In this document: in pieces, positions 5,091 to 11,228 of the stretch
Layout of the letters: every line of letters starts with the position of its first letter
How positions within the stretch are numbered: the first letter of the stretch is position 1
Origin: a bacterium
GTDB taxonomy: Bacteria > BMS3Abin14
DNA length: 11,391 nucleotides
Assembly: GCA_029210545.1 (NCBI GenBank)
Contig: JARGFV010000086.1
Coordinates: forward strand, 1-11,391
Reading direction: 5' to 3'
The notes under the pieces: generated by a model
Seen by the model: the letters and a program-made list of their open reading frames with translations, nothing else
Databases searched by the model: none
What the model was told of the DNA's origin: nothing
Translations under genes and position numbers: made by a program

Positions 5091-5569
5091 TCGACGCGGT
5101 GCTCAATGCCAGGCAGGATGACCACGAGGCGCAGATCATTTCAGAGGCCGGGCAGCGGGGACGGGTGACCGTGGCCACCAACATGGCCGGGCGCGGTACA
5201 GACATCACACTGGGCGACGGTGTCATGGAACTGGGCGGGCTTCATGTCCTCGCCACCGAGCTGCATGACGCCGGCCGCATCGACAGACAGCTTTACGGGC
5301 GTTGCGGGCGCCAGGGCGATCCTGGCGATTACGAGGCTGTCGTTTCCCTGGAAGACAACCTGTTCGACGGGCACATCGAAAAACCCCTGGGCCGGTTGGC
5401 GGCCAGGCTCACCAACCCGGATTCACCGCTGGGGAACCTGGCCGGCCGGCTCTTTGCCGGGATCGTCCAGAGAAAGGTCCAGAACGAGCATTTCCAGCTC
5501 AGGAAGAACCTGCTGAGGATGGACGAGGCCATGGAGAAAGCGATAGCGTTTTCAGGGAAAGGCGAATGA
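4955..5569 (+). pseudogene. Accessory SecA-like ATPase, C-terminal fragment fused to TolC sequence
   Basis: The longest open frame starts at GTG 4955 (204 aa). Its first ~45 residues are TolC-derived. From about [18 protein letters not shown] onward it is SecA nucleotide-binding domain 2: [13 protein letters not shown] (helicase motif V region), [22 protein letters not shown] and [10 protein letters not shown] (motif VI), then a helical tail ending in FSGKGE. The [19 protein letters not shown] form differs from housekeeping SecA ([19 protein letters not shown]), so it belonged to an accessory paralog. Walker A/B, the preprotein-crosslinking domain and most of the protein are missing, so it cannot be a working motor. 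The junction is in frame, as expected from an internal deletion between two adjacent secretion genes. The stop lies within a perfect hairpin. Confidence 0.8.
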
Positions 5570-5593
5570 ATCAGCATACAGCTGATTCATTCG
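5563..5593. repeat. Perfect inverted repeat over SecA-fragment stop, 13-bp arms
   Basis: CGAATGAATCAGC (5563-5575) and GCTGATTCATTCG (5581-5593) pair across loop ATACA. The TGA stop (5567-5569) is inside the left arm, the same arrangement as at the SPT-like gene end. No clear U-run follows. Confidence 0.85.
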
Positions 5594-5617
5594 TGTATCC
5601 GTGGAGCGTGATTGCGT

Positions 5618-5665
5618 GTAAGCGATAGATCTTCTCGCGCTTACGCTTTACGCACGAACGCACCC
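5618..5665. repeat. Heptad-like repeat and hairpin between convergent genes
   Basis: GTAAGCG (5618-5624) pairs with CGCTTAC (5638-5644). The latter begins a 7-bp series CGCTTAC, GCTTTAC, GCACGAA, CGCACCC that becomes increasingly degenerate. It lies between the convergent SecA fragment and antiporter genes and may help termination in either direction. Confidence 0.4.
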
Positions 5666-5675
5666 ACAAGCGTGG

Positions 5676-5695
5676 TAGGGCCCTTTGGGCTCCTA
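5676..5695 (-). terminator. GC hairpin at antiporter stop codon
   Basis: TAGGGCCC (5676-5683) pairs with GGGCTCCTA (5687-5695) with one bulge and loop TTT. The antiporter stop codon (5693-5695, TAG on the minus strand) is part of the stem. No T-run follows on the minus strand, so it is a hairpin rather than a proven terminator. Confidence 0.4.
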
Positions 5696-6634
5696 TGCGG
5701 CTCCGCGCACGTACGGCAATGACAGGACAAAGAACCCGTACAGCATAAGGATCCCTGCCGCGGCCCAGCGGGGGATGGTCCCGTACCTGCGGATGATAAG
5801 CCAGGGGATGATGGTCACAATGAGCAGGACCGGGAATTCGTATTCAGTCGTCCCGTGCGGGATCGGAATGGGCCTGACCATGGATACCAGTCCCAGTGCC
5901 ATCCCGATATTGATGATGTTGCTCCCCACGACGTTTCCCACCGTGATATCCGAATCCCTTTTGAAAGCGGCAACGACGCTGGTGGCCAGTTCAGGCAGAG
6001 AGGTGCCCACGGCGACCAGGGTAAGGCCGATAACGATCTCCCGTACTCCGAAGTAACGGGCCACGGCGATGCCTGAGCTCACCAGCAGTTTGGCACCCAC
6101 GAGCACCACAATGATGCCGATGACAGTCAACCCCCAGCTTTTACCAACTGTAACTGTCGGCAGGTCTGTATCCGTTGTCTCGCCTGCCTCGTGGGGACTG
6201 GTCACCGTGTAGTGGAGGTAACCGGCGCATACCAGGGCGAGGATGAAACCGTCGAAGCGGCCCAGTGTCCCGTCGAAGGACTGGATATACAAAAGGCCCG
6301 TGAGCGCCAGCAGGAAAGGGTAGTCGACCTTTTGAAGGGATTTCGGGACGACCAGCTCCAGGAACAGGCAGGACAGCCCCAGGACAAGGGCAAGGTTCGC
6401 GATGTTGCTCCCGATCACGTTGCCGAGGGCGACCTCGCTGCTCCCGGTCACAGCCGCGATGAGGGTCACTACCAGTTCGGGGCAGCTGGTGCCTAAAGCC
6501 ACCACTGTCGCGGCCACGGCGAAGGTGCTCATACCGGCGCGCAGCGCGAGTCCCCTGGCGCCCTCAACCAGATAGATGGCCCCGAAATACAGGGCCAGGA
6601 TGCCGACGGCTATGAGGAGGAAATGAGTGATCAT
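5693..6634 (-). CDS. Calcium/sodium antiporter, CaCA family (YrbG-like)
   Basis: A 313-aa inner-membrane protein with about ten hydrophobic segments and the two inverted alpha-repeats that define Ca2+/cation antiporters. Alpha-1 (residues ~45-80) has VVALGTSCPELVVT and GNVIGSNIANLAL; alpha-2 (~205-245) has LVAVGTSLPELATS and GNVVGSNIINIG. The acidic residues of the PE(L) motifs (E53, E215) are present. The loop at about 145-165 separates the halves. It exchanges Ca2+ for Na+ or H+ across the inner membrane. Length is normal for the bacterial YrbG/CaxA group. The start ATG has no good SD, and a heptanucleotide array abuts it, so expression probably depends on read-through from ubiE upstream on the minus strand, 46 nt away. 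Confidence 0.9.
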   Translation of the reverse strand: MITHFLLIAVGILALYFGAIYLVEGARGLALRAGMSTFAVAATVVALGTSCPELVVTLIAAVTGSSEVALGNVIGSNIANLALVLGLSCLFLELVVPKSLQKVDYPFLLALTGLLYIQSFDGTLGRFDGFILALVCAGYLHYTVTSPHEAGETTDTDLPTVTVGKSWGLTVIGIIVVLVGAKLLVSSGIAVARYFGVREIVIGLTLVAVGTSLPELATSVVAAFKRDSDITVGNVVGSNIINIGMALGLVSMVRPIPIPHGTTEYEFPVLLIVTIIPWLIIRRYGTIPRWAAAGILMLYGFFVLSLPYVRGAA

Positions 6635-6638
6635 GACA

Positions 6639-6673
6639 AGTAGCCGGTAGCCAGTAGCCAGGAGTCAGGAGAA
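6639..6673. repeat. Degenerate heptanucleotide array between ubiE and antiporter
   Basis: AGTAGCC, GGTAGCC, AGTAGCC, AGGAGTC, AGGAGAA in uninterrupted 7-bp register fill nearly all of the 46-nt gap between the two minus-strand genes. The array occupies the place where an SD for the antiporter would be expected. Confidence 0.85.
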
Positions 6674-6680
6674 AGGCTGT

Positions 6681-7424
6681 TCAATCGCTCTTCTGCCTTC
6701 CGGCTTTTGTCTCCTGTTTTTCTCCCGCGTGGATACAGGCGATCCCGAAGGTGAGCGGCCTGTACCTGATATTCACGAGGCCCGCTTCGAGCATCTCCCG
6801 GCCCAGTTCAAAAGGGTTGGGGAAAGCGTCCACCGAGCGGGGCAGGTAACGGTAGGCCCCCTGGTCGCCCGAGATGATCCCTCCCAGCAAAGGCATCACA
6901 CGGTGGAAATAGAAGTTGAACAGCGGGCCGATGAGCGGCCGGTCCAGGGGTGAGAACTCCAGGATAACCACCCTTCCCCCGGGTCTCAAGACCCGGGCCA
7001 TCTCCCTGAGGGCGTCGACCCTGCTGCTGAGGTTTCTCAGGCCGAAGGCGATGGTGACAGCTTCGAAAGTCTCTTCGCCGAAGGGAAGGGCGTAGGCGTC
7101 GCCGGCGGTGAGACGGATCCTTTCAGACCGCCTTCTTTCAAGCTTCCGTGAGCCGATCTTGAGCATGGGGAGGGTAAAATCGGCGCCCACGATGAGGCGC
7201 CGTCCCGGCCGCTCCTTCTCCAGGGTCAGGGCGACGTCGGCGGTCCCGGCGGCCAGGTCCAGGACGGGGTGTCCATCCCCCGCCGGGATCTCCGAAACCA
7301 GCTCCCTGCGCCAGCGCACGTCGGTACCGAGGCTGAAAAGACGGTTCAGCAGATCGTATTGTCCCGCGATGGATGAGAACATCCGGCGTACGGCCGGAGA
7401 ACCGGAAATGCCTGGCTCAGACAA
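6681..7424 (-). CDS. menG: Demethylmenaquinone/ubiquinone C-methyltransferase
   Basis: Class I SAM-dependent methyltransferase of the UbiE/MenG family, 247 aa, performing the last C-methylation of the menaquinone (or ubiquinone) ring. SAM motif I is VLDLAAGTADVAL (residues 54-66). The family signatures are AFGLRNLSSR (126-135), RVLRPGGRVVILEFS (144-158) and YRYLPRSVDAFP (191-202). The N-terminal V..MF.SIA..YDLLN.L.S.G.D..WR pattern is also diagnostic. The start is TTG, supported by AGGAG six nt upstream. The protein normally ends near GIACIHAGEK; the remaining residues (QETKAGRQKSD) are encoded by a 7-bp-period array, the same kind of tail as in AzlC. Menaquinone is the likelier product in an anaerobic deltaproteobacterium, but that is inference (ubiE is the alternative symbol). 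Confidence 0.93.
   Translation of the reverse strand: MSEPGISGSPAVRRMFSSIAGQYDLLNRLFSLGTDVRWRRELVSEIPAGDGHPVLDLAAGTADVALTLEKERPGRRLIVGADFTLPMLKIGSRKLERRRSERIRLTAGDAYALPFGEETFEAVTIAFGLRNLSSRVDALREMARVLRPGGRVVILEFSPLDRPLIGPLFNFYFHRVMPLLGGIISGDQGAYRYLPRSVDAFPNPFELGREMLEAGLVNIRYRPLTFGIACIHAGEKQETKAGRQKSD
6691..6718. repeat. Degenerate heptanucleotide array encoding UbiE/MenG tail
   Basis: TTCTGCC, TTCCGGC, TTTTGTC, TCCTGTT in 7-bp register (plus-strand reading) encode the last residues of the methyltransferase on the minus strand. Confidence 0.6.
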
Positions 7425-7673
7425 ATATTACTCCTGTTGTTGAAGTGTTGAGGATATGCAAGTGCTCGGAATATATCCGAAAAGAGAAGGAAATTAAACA
7501 AAAACCCGGAAAAAATTGGTTCATCCGGTTAATACATACAGGTGCGGCGTCACACCCAAACCCGGAAGAGCGTTCACCACCCGTTCGTCACACCAGGCAT
7601 GTGACTCACTGGAGGCACGGAGAGAGGCGGAGAAATCCTTTTCCAAAGGAGAGGTCAGATGTGGGATGTGGAA
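7425..7673. other. Intergenic stretch between HD-GYP gene and ubiE/menG
   Basis: No coding sequence is supported here. Visible elements are the ubiE SD, an imperfect palindrome TCGGA-TATAT-TCCGA-like at about 7468-7483 whose TATATT could be a minus-strand -10 (no convincing -35), a GTCACA/TGTGAC hairpin near 7587-7605, and a short heptad series next to the HD-GYP stop. An independent promoter for ubiE is plausible but not shown. Confidence 0.4.
7431..7435 (-). promoter_or_regulatory. Strong ribosome-binding site deciding a TTG start
   Basis: AGGAG on the minus strand ends six nt before TTG (7424-7422). No ATG occurs close by in the frame, and UbiE homologs start about this far before the V..MF motif, so the SD supports TTG as the real initiation codon. 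Confidence 0.75.
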
Positions 7674-7674
7674 T
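7654..7674. repeat. Short heptanucleotide series at HD-GYP 3' end
   Basis: GTCAGAT, GTGGGAT and GTGGAAT are three 7-bp units in register that run into the TGA stop (complement of 7674-7676). Short enough to be chance alone, but it matches the pattern at other gene ends in the window. Confidence 0.45.
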
Positions 7675-9929
7675 CAGTTTTCGAGCATCTTCAGGAACTC
7701 GTCCACGATTTCCTGATCCCACATCCCTTCCTGGGCTTCGCTGCGAAGGATCCTGGATGCTTCCTCGGGTGAAAAGGCTGGACGGTATGGACGGCGGCGG
7801 ACGAGGGTGTCGTAGACGTCGACGACCGAAACGATCCTCGCCGGCAGGGGGATATTGTTCCCCCGGAGCCCTTCCGGGTAACCCTTGCCGTCCATCCGTT
7901 CGTGGTGGTGCTTGATAACAGGAAGCGCGCCGTCGAGCATGGAAAAGGCTCTGCACAGGTCGTAACCGAGCCTGGGGTGGGATTTGACCACCATGAACTC
8001 TTCGGCCGACAGCATGCCCTCCCTGGTGATGATCTTGCCCGGCAGAAAGATCTTGCCCACATCGTGAAGGAGGCCTCCCCACCGCAGGGCGTCGATCTTA
8101 TCCGGTTCGAGGCCGAGGCGGGCGCCGAGAGCCACCGAGAGGTTGGAAACATGCTGCCCGTGCCCCTGGACATCCGTGTCCCCCTCCTCCAGGAGCCTGA
8201 CGAGCCTTTTGAGAAACGCCTCGACCTCCTCCGTTCCGGACATCAGTTGCGCGAGATCCAGGGAGCTCTTTACGCGATGGAGAAAATAATCGTTGGAAGC
8301 GCCTGCCGGAATGTAGTCGGCAGGAAGAAGGGCGGATGGTGAAGGGCCTTCCCCACCGCCTCCCTCATACCTGATGAGTATGGGAGTGTCGCGGCTTGTG
8401 AGGGAAGGGCCGAGCCGTTCCATGAGATCGGGGATCTTGTCCAGGCCGCCCTGGAGGATCACCAGGCTTGCATTGATCTTTCCGGGATCCCGCTTCTCCT
8501 CCATCGGCAGGATTTGGACCTGTCCGAACCCCTGGGATCTCAGGAGGGAGGCCAGTTCCTCACCACCCCGGCTGTCTCCGGCGACAACGATCCTCTCGCC
8601 CGAGGCGTGGCTGGTCTCGCCGCCGGTGAGATCCCGGGCCCTGTTCCTGAGGGAATCCCTGATCTCGTCGGTTCCCCATCCTTCCTCCCCTATGGACACC
8701 GTGACCAGGCGGATCTCCCACGGCGGCACCCCCATGTCCTCGGCTCTCGACATTATCCTGGACAGGGCGATCTGGGCCCTTTCAGATGGCGTTTCCGGGA
8801 GGATGAGGGACAGGTCCGTCTCGCCGGTGATGAAATCGAGATCGAAATTTCTGAGTATGGACCTTATCTCGCCGGCGATTTTCAGGAAGCTTTCCCCGGA
8901 CTGGAATCGGATGCGGGCAACGGTGAAGGGAAGCTGCGCCTTCTGGGACCAGTTCACGATCTCCGGGTAGACGAAGCGGAAAAATTCCAGGAGAGGGATG
9001 CCCGTGGACGGATCGGAAAATCCGTTCCTGCTCAGGAGGAGGGCGTTGCCCAGTAATTTCTGATGGCCCCGGTTCCTGTCGAGGAGCCTTCGGACACGGG
9101 CGAGCACTTCGACGTTCCGGGCAGGCTTGATGAGGTAATCGTCGGGGCCTGACTCCATCCCGACGACGCGGTTATCCAGTTCGGGAACCGATGTGAGCAT
9201 GAGCAGGGGTGTGTACCTGGTCTCTTCCTGTTTCTTCAGGTAACGGCAAAGCTCAAGGCCGTCCAGGTCCGGAAACAGAAGATCCACGATGATCAGCTGC
9301 GGCGCTTTTTGCCTGATGTGCCAGAGAGCGTCAGACGGCGTTCTCGCCTTGACGACCTCGCACGGGATCTGCTCGAGCAGCCGTCCTATATTCTCCATCT
9401 CGGAGGCCTCGTCCTCTACCAGCAGAACGGTCGGGATTAGGTCGTCGTGGGTGAAAGGCCTGATCTTCTTTCGGAGCAGGAACTGTTCCTGGATGCGGAT
9501 CTGGCCGAGGAGTTGACGGTTCCTGAGAAGAGACCCGACCCTGGCGAGGAGTTCCAGGGACCTGACCGGGCGCATCAGGGTGTCGTCAAGGCCTTCCCTG
9601 AGGTTTATCGGAACGTTGTCCTCTTCGTCGGGATCCATGAGAAACAGGAGGGGCAGGGGAGCGGCCTCGTCCAGTTGCCCCATGAGTCGCACAAAACCGC
9701 CGTCCTCGCCGGCCGCGCACCTGTGATCGATGATAATGATGTGGGGGACTCCCTCTGCCACGCGATCAACGGCTTCGGAAGGGCCGTGGACAGCGACGAC
9801 ATTGAAGTCGGCACCCAGAAGCTGGGCCCGGAGCACAGCCCGCTCGGAATTTTCAGGGGTTATGATGAATACGAGGGGATTCCAGGTCATAATTTGCGCT
9901 TCTGCACCGATCTTGTCGCGCTCATGCAC
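7674..9929 (-). CDS. Multi-receiver HD-GYP cyclic dinucleotide phosphodiesterase
   Basis: A 751-aa cytosolic signalling protein. Residues 16-137 form a receiver-like domain with D68 but Arg (R120) where the conserved Lys should be, so probably non-phosphorylated. Residues 166-285 form a complete receiver (E172/D173, phospho-acceptor D216, T246, K268). Residues 300-420 resemble a GGDEF fold with the signature decayed to TGETD (368-372), so no cyclase activity is expected. Residues 445-560 look like another degenerate receiver. Residues 585-735 are an HD-GYP domain with H593, HDVGK (622-626), H651, HHxxxDGKGYP (675-685) and D704, all metal-ligand positions and the GYP motif intact, so hydrolysis of a cyclic dinucleotide is expected. 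The longest start is GTG 9929; ATG 9890 (residue 14) is an alternative, and neither has a good SD. It lies 27 nt after the GGDEF gene, almost certainly in one operon. Confidence 0.88.
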   Translation of the reverse strand: MHERDKIGAEAQIMTWNPLVFIITPENSERAVLRAQLLGADFNVVAVHGPSEAVDRVAEGVPHIIIIDHRCAAGEDGGFVRLMGQLDEAAPLPLLFLMDPDEEDNVPINLREGLDDTLMRPVRSLELLARVGSLLRNRQLLGQIRIQEQFLLRKKIRPFTHDDLIPTVLLVEDEASEMENIGRLLEQIPCEVVKARTPSDALWHIRQKAPQLIIVDLLFPDLDGLELCRYLKKQEETRYTPLLMLTSVPELDNRVVGMESGPDDYLIKPARNVEVLARVRRLLDRNRGHQKLLGNALLLSRNGFSDPSTGIPLLEFFRFVYPEIVNWSQKAQLPFTVARIRFQSGESFLKIAGEIRSILRNFDLDFITGETDLSLILPETPSERAQIALSRIMSRAEDMGVPPWEIRLVTVSIGEEGWGTDEIRDSLRNRARDLTGGETSHASGERIVVAGDSRGGEELASLLRSQGFGQVQILPMEEKRDPGKINASLVILQGGLDKIPDLMERLGPSLTSRDTPILIRYEGGGGEGPSPSALLPADYIPAGASNDYFLHRVKSSLDLAQLMSGTEEVEAFLKRLVRLLEEGDTDVQGHGQHVSNLSVALGARLGLEPDKIDALRWGGLLHDVGKIFLPGKIITREGMLSAEEFMVVKSHPRLGYDLCRAFSMLDGALPVIKHHHERMDGKGYPEGLRGNNIPLPARIVSVVDVYDTLVRRRPYRPAFSPEEASRILRSEAQEGMWDQEIVDEFLKMLEN

Positions 9930-9954
9930 TGAAATTTCAGATCACGCTGAAATT
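9929..9954. repeat. Palindrome and inverted repeat between GGDEF and HD-GYP genes
   Basis: CTGAAATTTCAG (9929-9940) is a perfect 12-bp palindrome. Its right half AATTTCAG (9933-9940) also pairs with CTGAAATT (9947-9954) across loop ATCACG. The element fills the 27-nt gap and touches the GTG start codon, so two alternative folds are possible. It could set the ratio of the two proteins by affecting HD-GYP initiation. Confidence 0.65.
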
Positions 9955-9956
9955 CC

Positions 9957-10958
9957 TCAGCTGACAGTTATCGTGTTCTTCCCACGATCCTTGCTGCGGT
10001 ACATGGAAACGTCGGCGCTTCTGAGAAGCCCCTTCAGGTCCTGTGCGTCCTCGGGGAAATTGGCGACGCCGAAACTCGCCGTGACCTTGACGTGGTGGCC
10101 GTCTTCCTCAAGGCACACAGCTTCGTTCAACGCGACGCGGATCTTCTCGACTGCTTCGATGGCCTCGTTCTTGTTCCGGCCGGGCAGGACGACGACGTAT
10201 TCGTCGCCCCCGTAACGGACCAGGAAGTCGTCCCCGGCGAGCTGGGTGGCGATGGCTTCGGCGACCTCCTTTAGGACCTTGCTTCCCATGGGATGTCCGT
10301 ATGTGTCCACGATGCGCTTGAAGTTGTCCATGTCGAGGAACACCAGGGACGTCGCCTGTCCTGAATCGATGATCTCGGCAAGTTTCTGGTGCAGGAACCT
10401 GCTGTTGTAAAAGCCGGAGACGTCGTCGGTGACGACCAGTTTCTCGATCTTCTCGTGGTTGAGGGCGTTGCTGATGGAGATGGCGACGAAATCGGACAGG
10501 ATCTGGAGAATGGGAAAAATCCGGTGCTCGAACAGTTCCTGGTTCTCCGGGTTGATGATCTGCAGGACACCGATGACCCTTTCGCCCAGCTTGAGGGGCA
10601 GCGTGATGAGGGAGTGGGTCTTGAATCCGGTCCGGCTGTCCACCCTTTTGTCGAAATGAGGTTCGCTCCCGGTGTCCGGAACGAGGATCGGCTCGCCCGT
10701 TTCGGCGACCATTCCGGCCAACCCTTCACCGACCTTCAGTGTCAGCCTTTTGAGGTCCTTTCCCTCCAGCCCGACCACCACCTCGAAGCGAAGCTCCTGG
10801 CGCTCGGCGTCCATGAGGTAAAGGGTCCAGTTCTGGGCCCGGATCAGCTGGCTCAGGCGGTTCAGAATGATCTTCAGGATCTCTTCCCTGTCGAGGGTCG
10901 AGGTGACGGCCTTGCCGAGCTCGACACACGCCATAAGTTGTTCGGTCAGGTCGCTCAT
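9957..10958 (-). CDS. GAF-GGDEF nucleotide cyclase, candidate Hypr-type (cGAMP) enzyme
   Basis: A 333-aa cytosolic protein: GAF sensor (residues ~10-165), then GGDEF (175-333). Catalytic features are intact: metal ligands D209 and D252/E253 and the RYGGDEY signature (248-254). The two residues that hydrogen-bond guanine in PleD (N335, D344) are changed: FKxIND reads FKRIVD (V217) and GHxxGD reads GHPMGS (S226). Asp-to-Ser at this site is the hallmark described for Hypr GGDEF enzymes of Geobacter, which accept ATP and make 3',3'-cGAMP. The I-site RxxD is also lost (A241-G-D-D244), so product inhibition at that site is unlikely. ATG 10958 is preceded by GGAGA (10966-10970). A sigma70-like promoter lies at 11028-11056. 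Diguanylate cyclase remains the default alternative. Confidence 0.88.
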   Translation of the reverse strand: MSDLTEQLMACVELGKAVTSTLDREEILKIILNRLSQLIRAQNWTLYLMDAERQELRFEVVVGLEGKDLKRLTLKVGEGLAGMVAETGEPILVPDTGSEPHFDKRVDSRTGFKTHSLITLPLKLGERVIGVLQIINPENQELFEHRIFPILQILSDFVAISISNALNHEKIEKLVVTDDVSGFYNSRFLHQKLAEIIDSGQATSLVFLDMDNFKRIVDTYGHPMGSKVLKEVAEAIATQLAGDDFLVRYGGDEYVVVLPGRNKNEAIEAVEKIRVALNEAVCLEEDGHHVKVTASFGVANFPEDAQDLKGLLRSADVSMYRSKDRGKNTITVS

Positions 10959-11027
10959 GGTCTTATCTCCAATGGTGGGTTGGAATCTTCAAGGTTCTCA
11001 AGCAGTTACATTCCACATGCATTACTG

Positions 11028-11056
11028 AAGGTAACGGTACAGAAGTAAGGTGTCAA
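11028..11056 (-). promoter_or_regulatory. Sigma70-like promoter of the GGDEF/HD-GYP operon
   Basis: On the minus strand, TTGACA (complement of 11051-11056) is a perfect -35, followed by a 17-nt spacer and TACCTT (11028-11033), a 3/6 -10. Initiation near 11021 would give a leader of about 63 nt before ATG 10958. The -35 and spacing are ideal; the -10 is weak, as for regulated promoters. Confidence 0.5.
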
Positions 11057-11094
11057 GGAAAGGAGTTTACCCGGTCAATGATAAGGGGATAAAC

Positions 11095-11115
11095 AGTGAA
11101 CAGTTGATTATTTAC
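11095..11115. repeat. Short heptanucleotide series in divergent intergenic region
   Basis: AGTGAAC, AGTTGAT and TATTTAC are three units in 7-bp register. The middle unit is identical to the last unit of the array after azlD (4423-4429). Short, so moderate support only. Confidence 0.4.
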
Positions 11116-11228
11116 AGCGACACACCTTGGTGAACCGTTCCGCGGTCCGATTCATGGTGAAAAGGGCGCCTCAAGGTGGTATTTTCTTGAATCCGGGTAA
11201 ATAATGATCGATTGAGGGAGGTGCTATC

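Larger units (their letters stand above)
10959..11228. other. Divergent intergenic region
   Basis: The region between the GGDEF gene (minus) and the DUF218 gene (plus) contains the minus-strand promoter 11028-11056, a short heptad series (11095-11115), a CACCTTGGTG palindrome near 11125 with a matching CAAGGTGG near 11173, and the SD of the plus-strand gene. No small gene or riboswitch fold was recognised. Confidence 0.4.

Noticed and set aside
4955-5569. Intact small SecA-like protein
   Set aside because: The first 45 residues are TolC sequence and the Walker motifs and preprotein-binding domain are absent, so the open frame is a fusion remnant.
7373-7915. 180-codon plus-strand open frame
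   Set aside because: It is antisense to the ubiE start and HD-GYP 3' end, low-complexity basic composition, no family resemblance and no SD.
10389-11048. 219-codon plus-strand open frame
   Set aside because: It is the antisense shadow of the GAF-GGDEF gene, whose protein has clear family motifs; the long open frame follows from high GC.
10959-11228. GEMM (c-di-GMP/cGAMP) riboswitch upstream of the signalling genes or the DUF218 gene
   Set aside because: I looked for the GEMM core (CGCA.AGC-type and A-rich tetraloop receptor elements) on both strands and found no convincing match in any intergenic region of the window.
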